From assembly GCA_019358875.1 (NCBI GenBank), contig JAHHIF010000001.1, positions 186,001 to 250,000 on the forward strand: a stretch of 64,000 nucleotides of DNA. The letters are read 5' to 3'. The notes under the pieces were generated by a model, which saw only the letters and a program-made list of their open reading frames with translations, had not been told where the DNA came from and ran no database searches. This document shows positions 26,906-36,990 of the stretch, one piece after another. The stretch comes from Symplocastrum torsivum CPER-KK1. Lineage in GTDB: Bacteria > Cyanobacteriota > Cyanobacteriia > Cyanobacteriales > Coleofasciculaceae. How positions within the stretch are numbered: position 1 is the first letter of the stretch; each line of letters opens with the position of its first letter. Both the position numbers and the translations under genes were made by a program.

Positions 26906-28219
26906 ATGAAAATTATTGCCTACTCCTACAGTGATCCACTGTTAGAATCGGTACCTGATCCAGCGGTTTGGGGCTGGGAAGTAGATCGAATCTATCAAGA
27001 TTTAGGAGGGCGTCAGCAACTGTTACAACTATTAGATGAATGTCTTGCCGAACCCGCTGATTACTTGCTAATTCAGCGTTTGGAAGAATTGGGCGACTCG
27101 CTGGCAGAAATAAGCGATCGCCTTTTACAAATCGAAGCAATGGGTGTTCAGCTCATTGCGACAGAACAATCTTACAGTTCCTCTCAATTAACCAATTCAA
27201 CAACAGGTGCCAACATCCAGACAAGTCTATTGCAACTCTTGGGTGAAATTCAACGTGAGGCAAACAGTCGTCGCTTGCGGCAAGGGCACGCCCGTAATCG
27301 TCTCAAAGCTTTACCCCCTCCAGGAAAAGCACCCTATGGCTACCGACGAGGGAAAGACCGCTACATTCTTGACCGTAGTACTGCACCCGTTGTCAAGGAA
27401 TTTTTTGAACAGTTTCTACTTTATGGTTCATTGCGTGGAGCTGTGCGCTATTTAGAGAAAAAGTACGGTAAGAAAATTTCGGTTTCAACAGGACGACGTT
27501 GGCTTACCAACCCAATTTATCGAGGCGACCTTAGCTATCAAAACGGTGAGGTAATTTCTGATACCCATAGCCCGATTCTGAACCGGGAAGAAGCCGCCCA
27601 GATTGATCGACTGCTACGGCGAAATCAACGATTACCACCCCGTACTGCTAGTGCGCCTCGCTCTTTAGCGGGCTTAGTAGTCTGTGGCGAGTGCGACTCG
27701 CACATGAATGTCGCCAGTGTTACTCGATATCGCAGAGACAAAGAATATCTCTACCTTCGCCCGATTAGCTGCCCTAAGCGTCCAAAATGCCGTGCGATCG
27801 CCTATGAAAAAGTATTAGAACAAACCATTCAAACAATTTGCCAGGAATTACCTCGTGCTGTTGCTGGCATGAATGTACCCAATTTGGATGGGGTGAAGCA
27901 ATCGCTTACCAGTCAAATTGCGAAGAATCAGGATATCTTAACTCAGTTACCGACCTTAACGGTTAGTGGTGTCCTTGATTCAGAAACCGCTGATTTACGC
28001 GCTTACAAACTCCGTACAGAAATTTCCCAATTGCGATCGCGTATGGCGGCACTACCACCTGTTAATTTAAAAGCGATCGCTCAAGCTGTATCGATTCCCC
28101 AATTCTGGAGTGATTTATCAGAATCAGAGCGCCGATTCTACTTTCGAGAATTTATTCAGCAGATTAAAATAAATCGCCAAGACAAGACATGGCAATTACA
28201 ACTAATTTTTATTTTTTAG
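26906..28219 (+). CDS. XisF-like large serine recombinase homologue, N-terminus degenerate
   Basis: 437 residues. The C-terminal parts are those of large serine recombinases: GKAPYGYRRGKDRY opening the recombinase domain (about 140-240), then a zinc ribbon (VVCGECDSH with CPKRPKC, about 260-300) and a coiled C-terminus. The N-terminal catalytic domain (1-125) is recognisable (LIQRLEELGDSLAEI, QREANSRRLRQGH) but divergent. The usual Y-x-R-V-S motif reads AYSYSD, and the Arg residues of LDRLGR are lost. It resembles the XisF family that excises developmental elements in Nostoc relatives. I see no att-like repeats or element around it, so a conserved non-excising role is possible. Confidence 0.75.
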   Translation: MKIIAYSYSDPLLESVPDPAVWGWEVDRIYQDLGGRQQLLQLLDECLAEPADYLLIQRLEELGDSLAEISDRLLQIEAMGVQLIATEQSYSSSQLTNSTTGANIQTSLLQLLGEIQREANSRRLRQGHARNRLKALPPPGKAPYGYRRGKDRYILDRSTAPVVKEFFEQFLLYGSLRGAVRYLEKKYGKKISVSTGRRWLTNPIYRGDLSYQNGEVISDTHSPILNREEAAQIDRLLRRNQRLPPRTASAPRSLAGLVVCGECDSHMNVASVTRYRRDKEYLYLRPISCPKRPKCRAIAYEKVLEQTIQTICQELPRAVAGMNVPNLDGVKQSLTSQIAKNQDILTQLPTLTVSGVLDSETADLRAYKLRTEISQLRSRMAALPPVNLKAIAQAVSIPQFWSDLSESERRFYFREFIQQIKINRQDKTWQLQLIFIF

Positions 28220-28409
28220 CCTAATTGTTGCTGGAAATTGTCTCAAGTCAAGGATAATTCAACAGAACCAGGTGTAAAACTGCCTCAGATAATCTAAATC
28301 GGTGATGCGTCAAGTCAAGTTGCCATAAGCACGCTATAGGCACAGCCTGTGCGCGTAACGCCTGTCGCCACTGTGAATCGAAGTGAGGAGCAAAAACCTG
28401 GGAGATATT

Positions 28410-29039
28410 ATGAATGCGAGTGAACTGCTAAAGCGTTATGCCGCAGGAGAGCGAGATTTTGTAGGAGTACAGCTACAGGGAGCTTATCTCACTGAAGCGA
28501 TTTTAATTGGAGCTGACTTGAGGCAAACTGATCTGAGTGGAGCGAACCTGAGTGGAGCTAATCTCAAAGGAGCAAACCTAAGTGATGCTGATCTGCGTAA
28601 CGCTAACCTGAGTGTTGCCGCTCTAGGTGGCGCAGACTTTAGCGATGCCAACTTACAGCAAACAAACTTGAGACAGGCAAATTTACCCGAAGCTAGCTTG
28701 AAAAGAGCCAACCTGGTAGCCGTAAACTTCAGAGAAGCGAACTTAATGTTTGCCAATCTCTCAATGGCAAACCTCTATCAAGCCGACTTACACGGAGCCA
28801 CACTTTATCAAGCTATCCTACATCGGGCAATCTTACAGGATGCAGATTTAATTGGGGCAATTCTTCAGGGTGCTGATTTAAGAGGAGCCGACTTGAGCCG
28901 AGCCTGCTTGATTCGTGCCGACATATCCAGGGCCATTTTAATTGCCGCAGACTTGAAGGGGGCAACCCTACTCGGAGCAAACCTTAAAGGAACCGTTCTT
29001 ACTGGAGCGATTCTCCCGGATGGGAAAATGCAAAAGTAA
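28410..29039 (+). CDS. Pentapeptide-repeat protein
   Basis: 209 residues from ATG 28410, which has GGGAGA 5-7 bases upstream; a GTG in-frame at 28383 is less well placed. After a short N-terminal head (MNASELLKRYAAGERDFVGV), nearly the entire sequence is A(D/N)Lxx repeats, about 35 of them (GADLRQTDLSGANLSGANLK), which fold into a right-handed quadrilateral beta helix. There is no signal peptide, so it is probably cytoplasmic. Roles of such proteins are mostly unknown; some mimic DNA. The reverse strand also stays open over this repeat region, which is an artefact of the repeat. Confidence 0.93.
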   Translation: MNASELLKRYAAGERDFVGVQLQGAYLTEAILIGADLRQTDLSGANLSGANLKGANLSDADLRNANLSVAALGGADFSDANLQQTNLRQANLPEASLKRANLVAVNFREANLMFANLSMANLYQADLHGATLYQAILHRAILQDADLIGAILQGADLRGADLSRACLIRADISRAILIAADLKGATLLGANLKGTVLTGAILPDGKMQK

Positions 29040-29563
29040 ACTTGATAAGAATGCGGGAGAGTTGTAGGAGTTCAGAAGTAGAGTTTTGTTCTGAATTCCT
29101 GAATTCTGAATTCTCTACCTTGAGTTCTGAAATCACCCCTCAATCCTCTCCAGCGAGAATAATCAATTATTAGAACCACTACTGCCATCTAGTCGTTAGC
29201 TGTGTTCCCCAACGGTAGTACTCTTACGAAAACACTACCGATTGAGAAGCCGTAGAGAAACGATTCTTACTGCCTTGGATCACTCTTAGCAAGATTATTT
29301 AAAACAGCGTGGAATTTTGTAAAGACTCAATAAAGGCTACTTGACTTTCTTGCTAATGGTTCGCCAATTGTCTTATCATACGAACGTAATACATGTTATA
29401 CGCTTGTCTTACAGTTTCGACCGTCTTAGAGGATGAAAGTAGTGGTTTGCATTGCTAGCCCTATGCTTCAAAACTCTTACAGGTTGGACACCACCAGGGT
29501 TGTCTATCTTTTCCGCGTCAATCTCATTGTGCCTGAATGTGGTGTTTTTTAGGTAATAGCATT
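29040..29563. other. Intergenic region with a short CTGAATTCT repeat
   Basis: At 29091-29131 the decamer-like unit CTGAATTC is repeated three times, a type of short repeat common in cyanobacterial spacers. The rest (29140-29560) shows no gene I accept; a 39-codon frame at 29433 has poor initiation context. Confidence 0.45.
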
Positions 29564-29878
29564 ATGAGTCCCTTCAACTCAGAACAAAAGTCCAGTAATC
29601 TAAAATCGGTCAAGTCTGATTCTGTATCTCGTGAGGAAATACGAGAATTTGACCTCCATAATCAACTAGCTAAGCTAGCGCTTCCCTTAGCTCACGCTTG
29701 GAAAGACAATCATCCCAATGCTCAACCGGGTTCGGAAGCTGATTTAGATGAGTGCGTATTGGCAGTAGCAATCGAAATGGCAGTAGCTGGCGAGGCAGTC
29801 GGAGGTCCGATGGGCGCTTTAATCGCTGCTGGAGGTGGCATCGCTGCTGCTGGTGTGGCTTGTAGACGAGTGCTTTAA
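29564..29878 (+). CDS. Small hypothetical protein with Gly/Ala-rich C-terminus
   Basis: 104 residues from ATG 29564 (MSPFNSEQKSSN); the frame extends upstream to 29537 but without support. The N-terminal half is polar, the middle acidic (NAQPGSEADLDECVLAV), and the C-terminal 35 residues (GEAVGGPMGALIAAGGGIAAAG) are a glycine-zipper-like hydrophobic segment ending in RRVL, possibly membrane-inserted. I do not recognise the family. It is flanked by 520- and 575-base spacers and so is a solitary gene. Confidence 0.5.
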   Translation: MSPFNSEQKSSNLKSVKSDSVSREEIREFDLHNQLAKLALPLAHAWKDNHPNAQPGSEADLDECVLAVAIEMAVAGEAVGGPMGALIAAGGGIAAAGVACRRVL

Positions 29879-30453
29879 GCATTATTCTAGTTAAAGTGTA
29901 TTACAAGATTAATGTATTACCAAAGTCATTAAAACTCTCAGGTTTCTGTAGTACGGTAATGGCTTGGTGTCAATTAGGTTTTTGCATTGTTGGGGAAGCA
30001 TTAAGGTGTGACTTAAGTCAATTCACCTTTTGTGAAATTTTCTATACTCCATAGGTTTTGGCAGGTCTAACTTTCTCGTTACATTGGTGCATTTTGTTTT
30101 GTAACAGAAATCTAGCCGGGACAGTCTGAGTCAGCGATCGCGCAATGAGTTCGGTTGGTGCTGAAACTCATGTGAAGACATGGTGCATGAAGGTCGCACA
30201 TCAGACGACAGTCGCAAAGCTTGTTGCTCACTTGAGCATCTTAAGATCTTGCATTCCCTTAAAGTCCCTTCTTGATTAGGGAGGAAGTAGGCTTTCTCCC
30301 CAAAGTTAGAGAGCGAAGAGGTGTGGGGAGAAGTTTGTCGTTAGCAAGAGCAGGGTTTTTTGCATAACTATATTGCCGTACAGAGCAATTAAGCTTTTGT
30401 TCTGAAATTTTCAAGATTTTGCCAATTTATTATCACGTTCAGGAGATTGTTTC
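29879..30453. other. Intergenic region upstream of the chemoreceptor
   Basis: 575 bases without a supported gene. At about 30292-30332 the arms CTTTCTCCCC and GGGGAGAAG form an imperfect hairpin of the type dispersed in cyanobacterial genomes. A T-run follows at about 30356. The chemoreceptor promoter should lie between 30340 and 30450, and its ATG at 30454 has CAGGAGA upstream. Confidence 0.45.
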
Positions 30454-33400
30454 ATGACAACTAAGTTTGAGCCAGAGTCAAAATTTTACAACCAGGAATT
30501 AAATGGACAAGAGAAGAATTCTCTTGTAGATCTGAACCCCAATGGTTTAAATAATTACAGGAATCAGCAACGTTCTCTGGAGCCTTTTGTACCTCAGTCA
30601 GCCATCAATCCAGTTGACTTTCAGCAGATGAGTACATCGGTCACACGCCAGAACTCTCAGAAAAAGCGCCTTCCAGGGTGGTCAAGGTTGGGTTTAACCC
30701 AAAAAGCTACGGCTTTGGCGATCGCACTCGGTACTATTCCAGTATTGCTGACTGGAATAACCGCTTACCAATATGCCAACCAAGCGTTCAGCAAGCAAAT
30801 TTCCGAAACCAAAATTGCTAGCGCCGTTAGTGTAGAAGATAAAGTCAAGCGCTTCATGCGTGAGCGTTATGGAGATATTCAGGTACTAGCAGCTCTCCCC
30901 GTGCTGAGCAACCCAAATCTTAGTGAAACTACTCCTGTGGCTGAAAAGGAGGTAGCCCTAAACCGCTTTGTAGAAGCTTACAAAATCTACGACAGCATTG
31001 CTGCGTTCGACCTCAAAGGCAACGTGATTGCCCAATCGCAAGGGGATCGCCTACAAAACCACAGCGATCGAGACTATTTTCAGACCGTCATCAAAACCGG
31101 GCAACCTGTTATTAGCAAGCCACAACTATCCCAATCTTCTGGAAAGCTTGTCATTCACATTGCTGCACCTGTTAAAGATCAATCTACTGGCAAGACAATC
31201 GCTGTTGTCCGTTCTCGGATGCCAGTTACAACCCTTGACGAGTTGCTCAAAAACTTCGGTACTGACGGAGACGAATATTATTTGATTGACTCGACTACCG
31301 GAACAATATTCGTAGTGAACGAAAAGAATAAGGAGAATAAAGATTCTCAGGTAGTTTTTCCGGAACTCGCCAAACTGCAAGCCCTCAACAAGCCAAATAC
31401 TTCAGTCATTCGTGATGTAGCTGACGACAGGGAAATTCTGTTTGCCTATGCACCGTTTGGCGAACTAGAAGGCTTGCCCGATCTTCCATGGGAAGCGGCT
31501 ATTGCCACACATACAGAAACAGCCTTCGCACCACAGAGACAATTACTCCTAGTTCTGACCTTGGGAACTGGCTTAGCCGCATTGTTAGTTAGTGCGATCG
31601 CCGCTTATCTCGCTAAACGGGCAACGAATCCAGTTCTCGCTGTCACCGATGCTGTGGAGAGACTAGGACAAGGTGAACTTTTCACTCGTGTTGCCGTGCA
31701 AGGAGAAGACGAACTCGCTGCCTTGGGGGCTAATATCAACCTGATGGCAAGCCGATTGGAAACTTTATTGTGGACACAAGCAGCAGAAACCGAGCAAGCA
31801 GGATTATTCGGTGACATTGCAAGCTCCCCCGCTCGTACACTGCAAGACCTAGATGAGATCTTTGACAAGGCAGTTCTAGGCGCTCTACGCATCCTGGAAG
31901 CTGATCGAGTCGTCATCTATCGCTTTGACTCCAACTGGCGTGGATATATCTCCGCCGAAGCCGTCGTTCCTGGCTTGCCTCAAGCGTTGGGAGACAAAAT
32001 TGAAGACCCATGTATTAGTGAACATCTCCTAGAAGCTTACAGAAAAGGACGAGTCGTTCCAACCAATAATGTCTTTGAGGCAGGGTTTCACCCTGAACAC
32101 TTGGGCTTGATGGAACGACTGGAAGTGAAGGCAAATTTAGTGACACCAATCCTCAAGGATGGTGAACTCTATGGTTTATTAATTGCACATCACTGTCGCG
32201 CTCCACATGTTTGGCAACAGTCTGAAACCAATTTCCTCAAGGAGTTAGCGATTCGAGTTGGACTGTCCTTAGATCGTGTAAATTTCTTAGCCCAAAAAGA
32301 AGCTGAAACGGCACGCGCCCAGCAACTGAATGAAATCATCACGGGTATCCGGGAATCACTCAACGTCGAAGACATTTACGAAGCGGCGATTACTGGCGTT
32401 CGAGAAACCATAAAAACTGACCGAGCTGTTGTCTATCTCTTTGACGAGAACTGGCAAGGAAGCATCGTTGCCGAAGCTGTGGGCGCGGCATGGCCCAAAT
32501 CCCTGGGTGCAACTATCCATGACCCCTGTTTTGCTGAGCAATATATTGATAAGTACTTGGAGGGTCGAGTCAAGGCAACTGAAAACATCTACGAAGCTGG
32601 TTTGACAAAGTGTTACCTCGGTCAACTAGAACCCTTCAAAGTGAAGGCAAATTTAGTTGCTCCAATTCTTGCCTACAACAAATTACACGGCTTACTGGTA
32701 ACCCATCAGTGTTCAGCGCCACGCGCTTGGCAAGAGGCAGAAATCACCTTCTTCAAGCAGGTAGCCACTCAAGTTGGTCTAGCGTTGGATCGTAAGGATT
32801 TCCTAGAACAGATTGAGCAAGGACGGCAAAAAGCAGAAAATCTGGCGGCTGAGCAACGTCAACAAAAAGAAATACTCCAGTCCCAGCTTTTAGGACTCCT
32901 GAGTGATGTGGAAGAGGCAGCTCAAGGCGACCTCACCGTTCGTGCGGATGTGACGACTGGGGAAATTGGCACAGTAGCCGACTTCTTTAACGCCGTTATT
33001 GAAAGCTTGCGTGTAATCGTCAAGAACGTGAAAAAAGCCGCAATCCAGGTAAACGCTTCACTCGGAGAAAACGAAGGGGCAATTCGTCAACTTTCCGCTG
33101 AAGCGCTCAAACAAGCGGAGGATACAACTCGTACTCTCGAATCGGTTGAGCAAATGACTCGCTCGATTCAAGACGTAGCTGAGAACGCCCGACAGGCTGC
33201 TGTCGTTGCCAGGGTAGCCTCTTCTACCGCTGAAGCCGGTGGAGTCGCGATGGATCGCTCCGTACAAAATATCTTCACCTTGCGAGAAACAGTTGCCGAA
33301 ACCGCGAAAAAGGTTAAGCGGTTGGGTGAATCGTCCCAGAAAATTTCTAAAGTCGCTTCACTGATTGAGCAAATCGCGCTGCAAACAAATTTGTTGGCGA

Positions 33401-33867
33401 TTAACGCCGGGATTGAGGCGGCGCGTGCTGGTGAACAAGGTCAGGGTTTTGCGGTGGTTGCGGAAGAAGTTGGACAACTAGCCGCACGTTCGTCAGCAGC
33501 GACCAAAGAAATTGAACAGATTGTGGAAAATATCCAACAAGAAACCGCTGAAGTGGTCGAGGCGATGGAACTCGGTACAACACAGGTCGTGGAAGGAACC
33601 CATCTAGTGGAGGATGCCAAGCAGAGTCTAAGCCAGATTTTGGATGTGTCCCGCCAAATCGACGCTTTGGTGCAGTCAATTTCGAGTGCAACAGTGTCTC
33701 AGGCTCAAACCTCGCAAGCTGTAACGGAGTTGATGAAGGAGATTGCGCTCGTCTCTGAACGCACGAGCAATTCTACCCGACAAGTTTCTGGCTCTCTGCA
33801 AGAGACGGTCGGGATTGCGGCTCAATTACAAGCCTCTGTGGGTACGTTCAAAGTTGGTGAGGACTAA
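30454..33867 (+). CDS. Methyl-accepting chemotaxis protein with Cache, HAMP and two phytochrome-like GAF domains
   Basis: A 1137-residue chemoreceptor. Order: cytoplasmic N-terminus; membrane helix about 88-112; periplasmic dCache domain about 130-340; helix about 362-388; HAMP 390-440; GAF1 467-610; GAF2 630-790; a second HAMP-like linker; methyl-accepting signalling domain about 850-1135 with the hairpin tip [19 protein letters not shown]2 has the DXCF motif (DPCF, C692) and a second Cys, C720, exactly 28 residues later, as in DXCF cyanobacteriochromes, although the residue after C720 is Tyr, not His. GAF1 has DPCI but Glu at the bilin-Cys position. It resembles PixJ-type phototaxis receptors. 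No che genes are adjacent. Confidence 0.9.
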   Translation: MTTKFEPESKFYNQELNGQEKNSLVDLNPNGLNNYRNQQRSLEPFVPQSAINPVDFQQMSTSVTRQNSQKKRLPGWSRLGLTQKATALAIALGTIPVLLTGITAYQYANQAFSKQISETKIASAVSVEDKVKRFMRERYGDIQVLAALPVLSNPNLSETTPVAEKEVALNRFVEAYKIYDSIAAFDLKGNVIAQSQGDRLQNHSDRDYFQTVIKTGQPVISKPQLSQSSGKLVIHIAAPVKDQSTGKTIAVVRSRMPVTTLDELLKNFGTDGDEYYLIDSTTGTIFVVNEKNKENKDSQVVFPELAKLQALNKPNTSVIRDVADDREILFAYAPFGELEGLPDLPWEAAIATHTETAFAPQRQLLLVLTLGTGLAALLVSAIAAYLAKRATNPVLAVTDAVERLGQGELFTRVAVQGEDELAALGANINLMASRLETLLWTQAAETEQAGLFGDIASSPARTLQDLDEIFDKAVLGALRILEADRVVIYRFDSNWRGYISAEAVVPGLPQALGDKIEDPCISEHLLEAYRKGRVVPTNNVFEAGFHPEHLGLMERLEVKANLVTPILKDGELYGLLIAHHCRAPHVWQQSETNFLKELAIRVGLSLDRVNFLAQKEAETARAQQLNEIITGIRESLNVEDIYEAAITGVRETIKTDRAVVYLFDENWQGSIVAEAVGAAWPKSLGATIHDPCFAEQYIDKYLEGRVKATENIYEAGLTKCYLGQLEPFKVKANLVAPILAYNKLHGLLVTHQCSAPRAWQEAEITFFKQVATQVGLALDRKDFLEQIEQGRQKAENLAAEQRQQKEILQSQLLGLLSDVEEAAQGDLTVRADVTTGEIGTVADFFNAVIESLRVIVKNVKKAAIQVNASLGENEGAIRQLSAEALKQAEDTTRTLESVEQMTRSIQDVAENARQAAVVARVASSTAEAGGVAMDRSVQNIFTLRETVAETAKKVKRLGESSQKISKVASLIEQIALQTNLLAINAGIEAARAGEQGQGFAVVAEEVGQLAARSSAATKEIEQIVENIQQETAEVVEAMELGTTQVVEGTHLVEDAKQSLSQILDVSRQIDALVQSISSATVSQAQTSQAVTELMKEIALVSERTSNSTRQVSGSLQETVGIAAQLQASVGTFKVGED

Positions 33868-33873
33868 AACAGC

Positions 33874-33897
33874 AGGGGCGCACAGCCGTGCGCCCCT
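33874..33897. repeat. Perfect 10-bp palindrome between convergent genes
   Basis: AGGGGCGCAC, loop AGCC, GTGCGCCCCT: a 10-bp stem with no mismatch, lying just after the chemoreceptor stop. It can serve as a transcription barrier, and it is the same family as the decayed copy at 15218-15243. Confidence 0.75.
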
Positions 33898-33984
33898 ACA
33901 AGAAATTTGTACTGTATTGATTTGAAAAACGCTATCAGGCTTAGATGTAAAGTAGCTTACTCATTTGCCTTAACGCGGACAGCG

Positions 33985-35970
33985 TTATGATCGCGAGTGA
34001 TGATGGGTGCTTGTTCCACGTTGACTTACTTCACGCTGTTTCCGTTTTGTAATGTCTTTGAAGACAACGGAAAGCCCTTCATTAGAGGGACAAGCATGGA
34101 CTTCAAACCATTTCTCCAAAGGCGCATAAAATTCTTCAAAGCTCACGGTAATTTGTTGAGCAACTGCCTTGTGATACTCATGATCAAAGGTTGAGCCTAC
34201 CATTTCAGGAAACACATCCCACAACATCTGACCGAGGAGTTCATTTCGCGATCGCTGTAAGATCTGCTCTGCTTTATGATTGCATTCTGTGAACTGCCAC
34301 TGATGGTCGATCGTAAAAAATCCATCAGAGATACTTTCAAGAATCTTACTAATTTGCTGGTTGGACGCGACTAAAGCTGCCTCGGCTTGTTTGCGCTCTG
34401 TAATATCGCGTTGGAGTGCAACCCAATGAGTCAGTTGACCGTTTTTGTTGGCGATCGGCACAATATTGAGTTCAACCCAAAATTCCGAGCTATCTTTACG
34501 GTAATTCAGCAACTCAACCTGAACAGGTCTCTGCTGGGACAGTGCTGTCCGAATTTTGTCTAACTGAGAGCGGTCTGTTTTGGGGCCTTGTAGTAGGCGT
34601 GGAGTTCGACCGAGAACTTCCGTCAGGTCATAGCCAGTAATACGGGTAAAGGCTTGGTTGACATACAGCAGCTTCGGACTTGGCTCATCGAGTTGTCCAG
34701 CTTCAGTAATTAGAATGCCGTCTTGGGTATTTTCAACCGCTGACTCTAATAGACGCATCCGCTCTTCTGCCTGTTTACGTGCGGTGATATCACGAACAAA
34801 GCTCAAAGAAACCAGTTGGTCGCGATACTCAATGATTCGGCTGCTGATTTCAACCTGTATCTCTGTACCATCCTTACGTCGCAGGGCGTGATCAAAGATG
34901 ATACTGCCCATTGCCTGCATTTGCTGATTAATTGTCTTTTGACGGACTTCAGGAACTGGGACATCAATATCCCTGGTTTTCAGCTTGAGGAGTTCTTTGC
35001 GGGTATAACCTAGTCGTCTAGCAGCATTTTGGTTAGCATCCAGAATACGGCTGGTTGATAAGTCGATGATAAAGATTGAGTCGTTAGCGTACTCAAATAA
35101 GTGACGGTAGTTGGCTTCTGATTCCCGCAGGGATTCTTCTACGTGGTTGCGCTCAGTGATATCACGCGCTGTGCAAATTACGGCTTCAACGCAACCGCTG
35201 ATACCAAGGATTGGGCTAAGAATGCACTCGTAATCTCGAATTCCGTCGAGAGTTGGGTAGCTGATTTCCTTGGTTAGGGGTCGCTTGGTTGCAAATACGA
35301 CTTCCCGTTGGGAATCTATTGGCTCAATCTCCATGACTTCTGGAGGCAAGTCTAGCTGTCCCCAGGTTTTACCCAAGATGTGACGCTGCTGCAAGCCAAA
35401 TAATTGTGCGATCGCGAGATTCGCATAAGTAAATCTCCCCACCCGGTCAATGACGCAGATCGGGTCAGGAGAGGCGGAGAGTACTTGGTCAAATATCCTG
35501 GCTTGCTGCGAAATCCTTGCTGCCAGTTCTTGCAGTTCTGTTTCGTCCGGCTTGCTTTTGTCGCTATTTGACTCTACTTCTTCTGTTGTTGCTCCATTCT
35601 TTCCCGCCCACCCTTTTGGAATACCATTTATTTCGCTAGAGAGAGTGCCCCCAACCATAGAAGAGTTGGAAAGAAGCAGTGAGTGTTCCATTACAGGGCT
35701 AATCTCACTAACTCGACTTTCTACATCTGGTTTTTGAGAAAGTTCTGTTAGCTGTTCATTCAGTGTCGTGACATTCTTTTCTAACTTGTTCAGGTGTTGT
35801 TGAAGCTCTTCAACCGTAGCCAGACGTGAATCATTGAGGGGAAGTCCAAAGGCTTGCTTCAATGCCTCAACAACTATTGCTGTGCGATCACGACCTGTCG
35901 CCTCAGCCCGAAACCGAATCTCCTGAATCAGGTTTTCTGGAAGTCTAAAAGTCGCTATTTTGCTGACCAT
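33985..35970 (-). CDS. Ribbon-helix-helix / multi-PAS fusion protein without output domain
   Basis: 661 residues. Residues 1-45 (TFRLPENLIQEIRFRAEATGRDRTAIVVEALKQ) form a ribbon-helix-helix (CopG/Arc-type) DNA-binding motif. A coiled coil follows (about 50-90; LQQHLNKLEKNVTTLNEQL), then four PAS/PAC units between about 155 and 640, each ending in a D-I-T-x-R-like PAC. The protein ends 20 residues after the last PAC (STHHHSRS) with no kinase, GGDEF or other output. It may be a PAS-regulated transcription factor, or a sensor that lost its C-terminal kinase; the last PAS is closely similar to the one that precedes the kinase at 9530-11707. Confidence 0.82.
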   Translation of the reverse strand: MVSKIATFRLPENLIQEIRFRAEATGRDRTAIVVEALKQAFGLPLNDSRLATVEELQQHLNKLEKNVTTLNEQLTELSQKPDVESRVSEISPVMEHSLLLSNSSMVGGTLSSEINGIPKGWAGKNGATTEEVESNSDKSKPDETELQELAARISQQARIFDQVLSASPDPICVIDRVGRFTYANLAIAQLFGLQQRHILGKTWGQLDLPPEVMEIEPIDSQREVVFATKRPLTKEISYPTLDGIRDYECILSPILGISGCVEAVICTARDITERNHVEESLRESEANYRHLFEYANDSIFIIDLSTSRILDANQNAARRLGYTRKELLKLKTRDIDVPVPEVRQKTINQQMQAMGSIIFDHALRRKDGTEIQVEISSRIIEYRDQLVSLSFVRDITARKQAEERMRLLESAVENTQDGILITEAGQLDEPSPKLLYVNQAFTRITGYDLTEVLGRTPRLLQGPKTDRSQLDKIRTALSQQRPVQVELLNYRKDSSEFWVELNIVPIANKNGQLTHWVALQRDITERKQAEAALVASNQQISKILESISDGFFTIDHQWQFTECNHKAEQILQRSRNELLGQMLWDVFPEMVGSTFDHEYHKAVAQQITVSFEEFYAPLEKWFEVHACPSNEGLSVVFKDITKRKQREVSQRGTSTHHHSRS

Positions 35971-36774
35971 TGTTAGAGAAGATGTTTATAAAGTTATCTG
36001 ACAAAGAGATTTGCCCCTGTAGTCTAATGCTAATCACCAATCAGTAATCAGTGCAGCATTCATGAATCCACTCCGGAAAATACCCAAAGTTCTTGTTCGA
36101 GAGAGATGAGCAAGGGTGAATGGTTGAGCTTGATTCTTCATACTCCACCCATAAGTATGTTCCAACTCTCGGCTACACCCTTTTGTCAACGGAACTAACT
36201 TTGCTCTCTAATTGGGAACTTTGTCGTGAGTCAGTCGTAATTGGTCTTAAGTCAAACGTTCAGAGTATTAAATCTGTACTTGATTACCTCTAAGGCTGAC
36301 CGTATTATTACCAGTGTTGCAAATATAACTGCCTGGATCATCCGTGATTTCACGGGTATCGTTTTACTTATATATCCATAGGCATTACCACGACTCAACT
36401 CCTTATACTAGTAAAAGTGAGGAGGAATAGGTTTGCTACAAGCTTTACGGGATAAGCCCTTGCTGTGACTCTCCACTCTGCCTCTACTGGGACATTTTGT
36501 TATCGGAAAATCCGTAATATGCCTTGTACTGCTTACAATCTGGTTGGTCAGAAGCGATCGCTTCTTCCTTAACCTAGCTTTCTTGAGGAGAGTGTGTTGA
36601 CCCGTGTGCTTTATAGGCAAGGCTTAAGGTGCTTTACAGCTCGGAGGACACGATAGCGTTCAAAGCTCTATTTCACCAATACCTATTGACCCCTAATAAA
36701 ATTCTACAGGAGGCAAGCCTTTCTGGATACTTTTTATACAATGAACCTAATGATTGTTCAAGTGTTGAGAGAAA

Positions 36775-36865
36775 CAGGGCTTACACTTTTCAGTTACCAA
36801 CTAACTACCCGTAGAGTTTGAACGCCCTTGTAAACACTACGTGTAGAGTTTGTGTGTAAGCCCTG
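36775..36865. mobile_element. 91-bp MITE-like element with 12-bp terminal inverted repeats
   Basis: CAGGGCTTACAC at 36775-36786 and its exact complement GTGTAAGCCCTG at 36854-36865 bound a 91-bp AT-rich stretch. Two copies of GTAGAGTTTG lie inside. No target duplication is obvious, and no transposase is present in the window. Confidence 0.45.
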
Positions 36866-36963
36866 ATATTTGTTTTCGGTGCTCATCTCATATTTTCTGC
36901 CTTCGCTCAATGCTTCTGCTTCAGCAAGATGTCTTAAATCGTTTACGCTGATTGGCTGAGAAT

Positions 36964-36990
36964 CAAAAAAAAACGCCCGCAAGGGCGCTT
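36964..36990 (-). terminator. Rho-independent terminator for the ylqF-type gene
   Basis: Read on the minus strand: AAGCGCCC, loop TTGC, GGGCGTTT, then a run of T. It lies about 100 bases beyond the stop at 37088. Confidence 0.8.

Noticed and set aside
28484..28756. Long open frame on the minus strand opposite the pentapeptide-repeat gene
   Set aside because: Its Ala/Leu/Lys-rich repetitive composition is a by-product of the repeats on the plus strand, and it has no ribosome site.
29433..29552. 39-codon frame upstream of the small Gly/Ala-rich protein
   Set aside because: The possible ribosome site touches the ATG, the spacing is wrong and the composition is not distinctive.
36408..36982. 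Three short open frames in the gene-free region
   Set aside because: Their composition looks random and they lack initiation signals; the stretch includes an inverted-repeat element.
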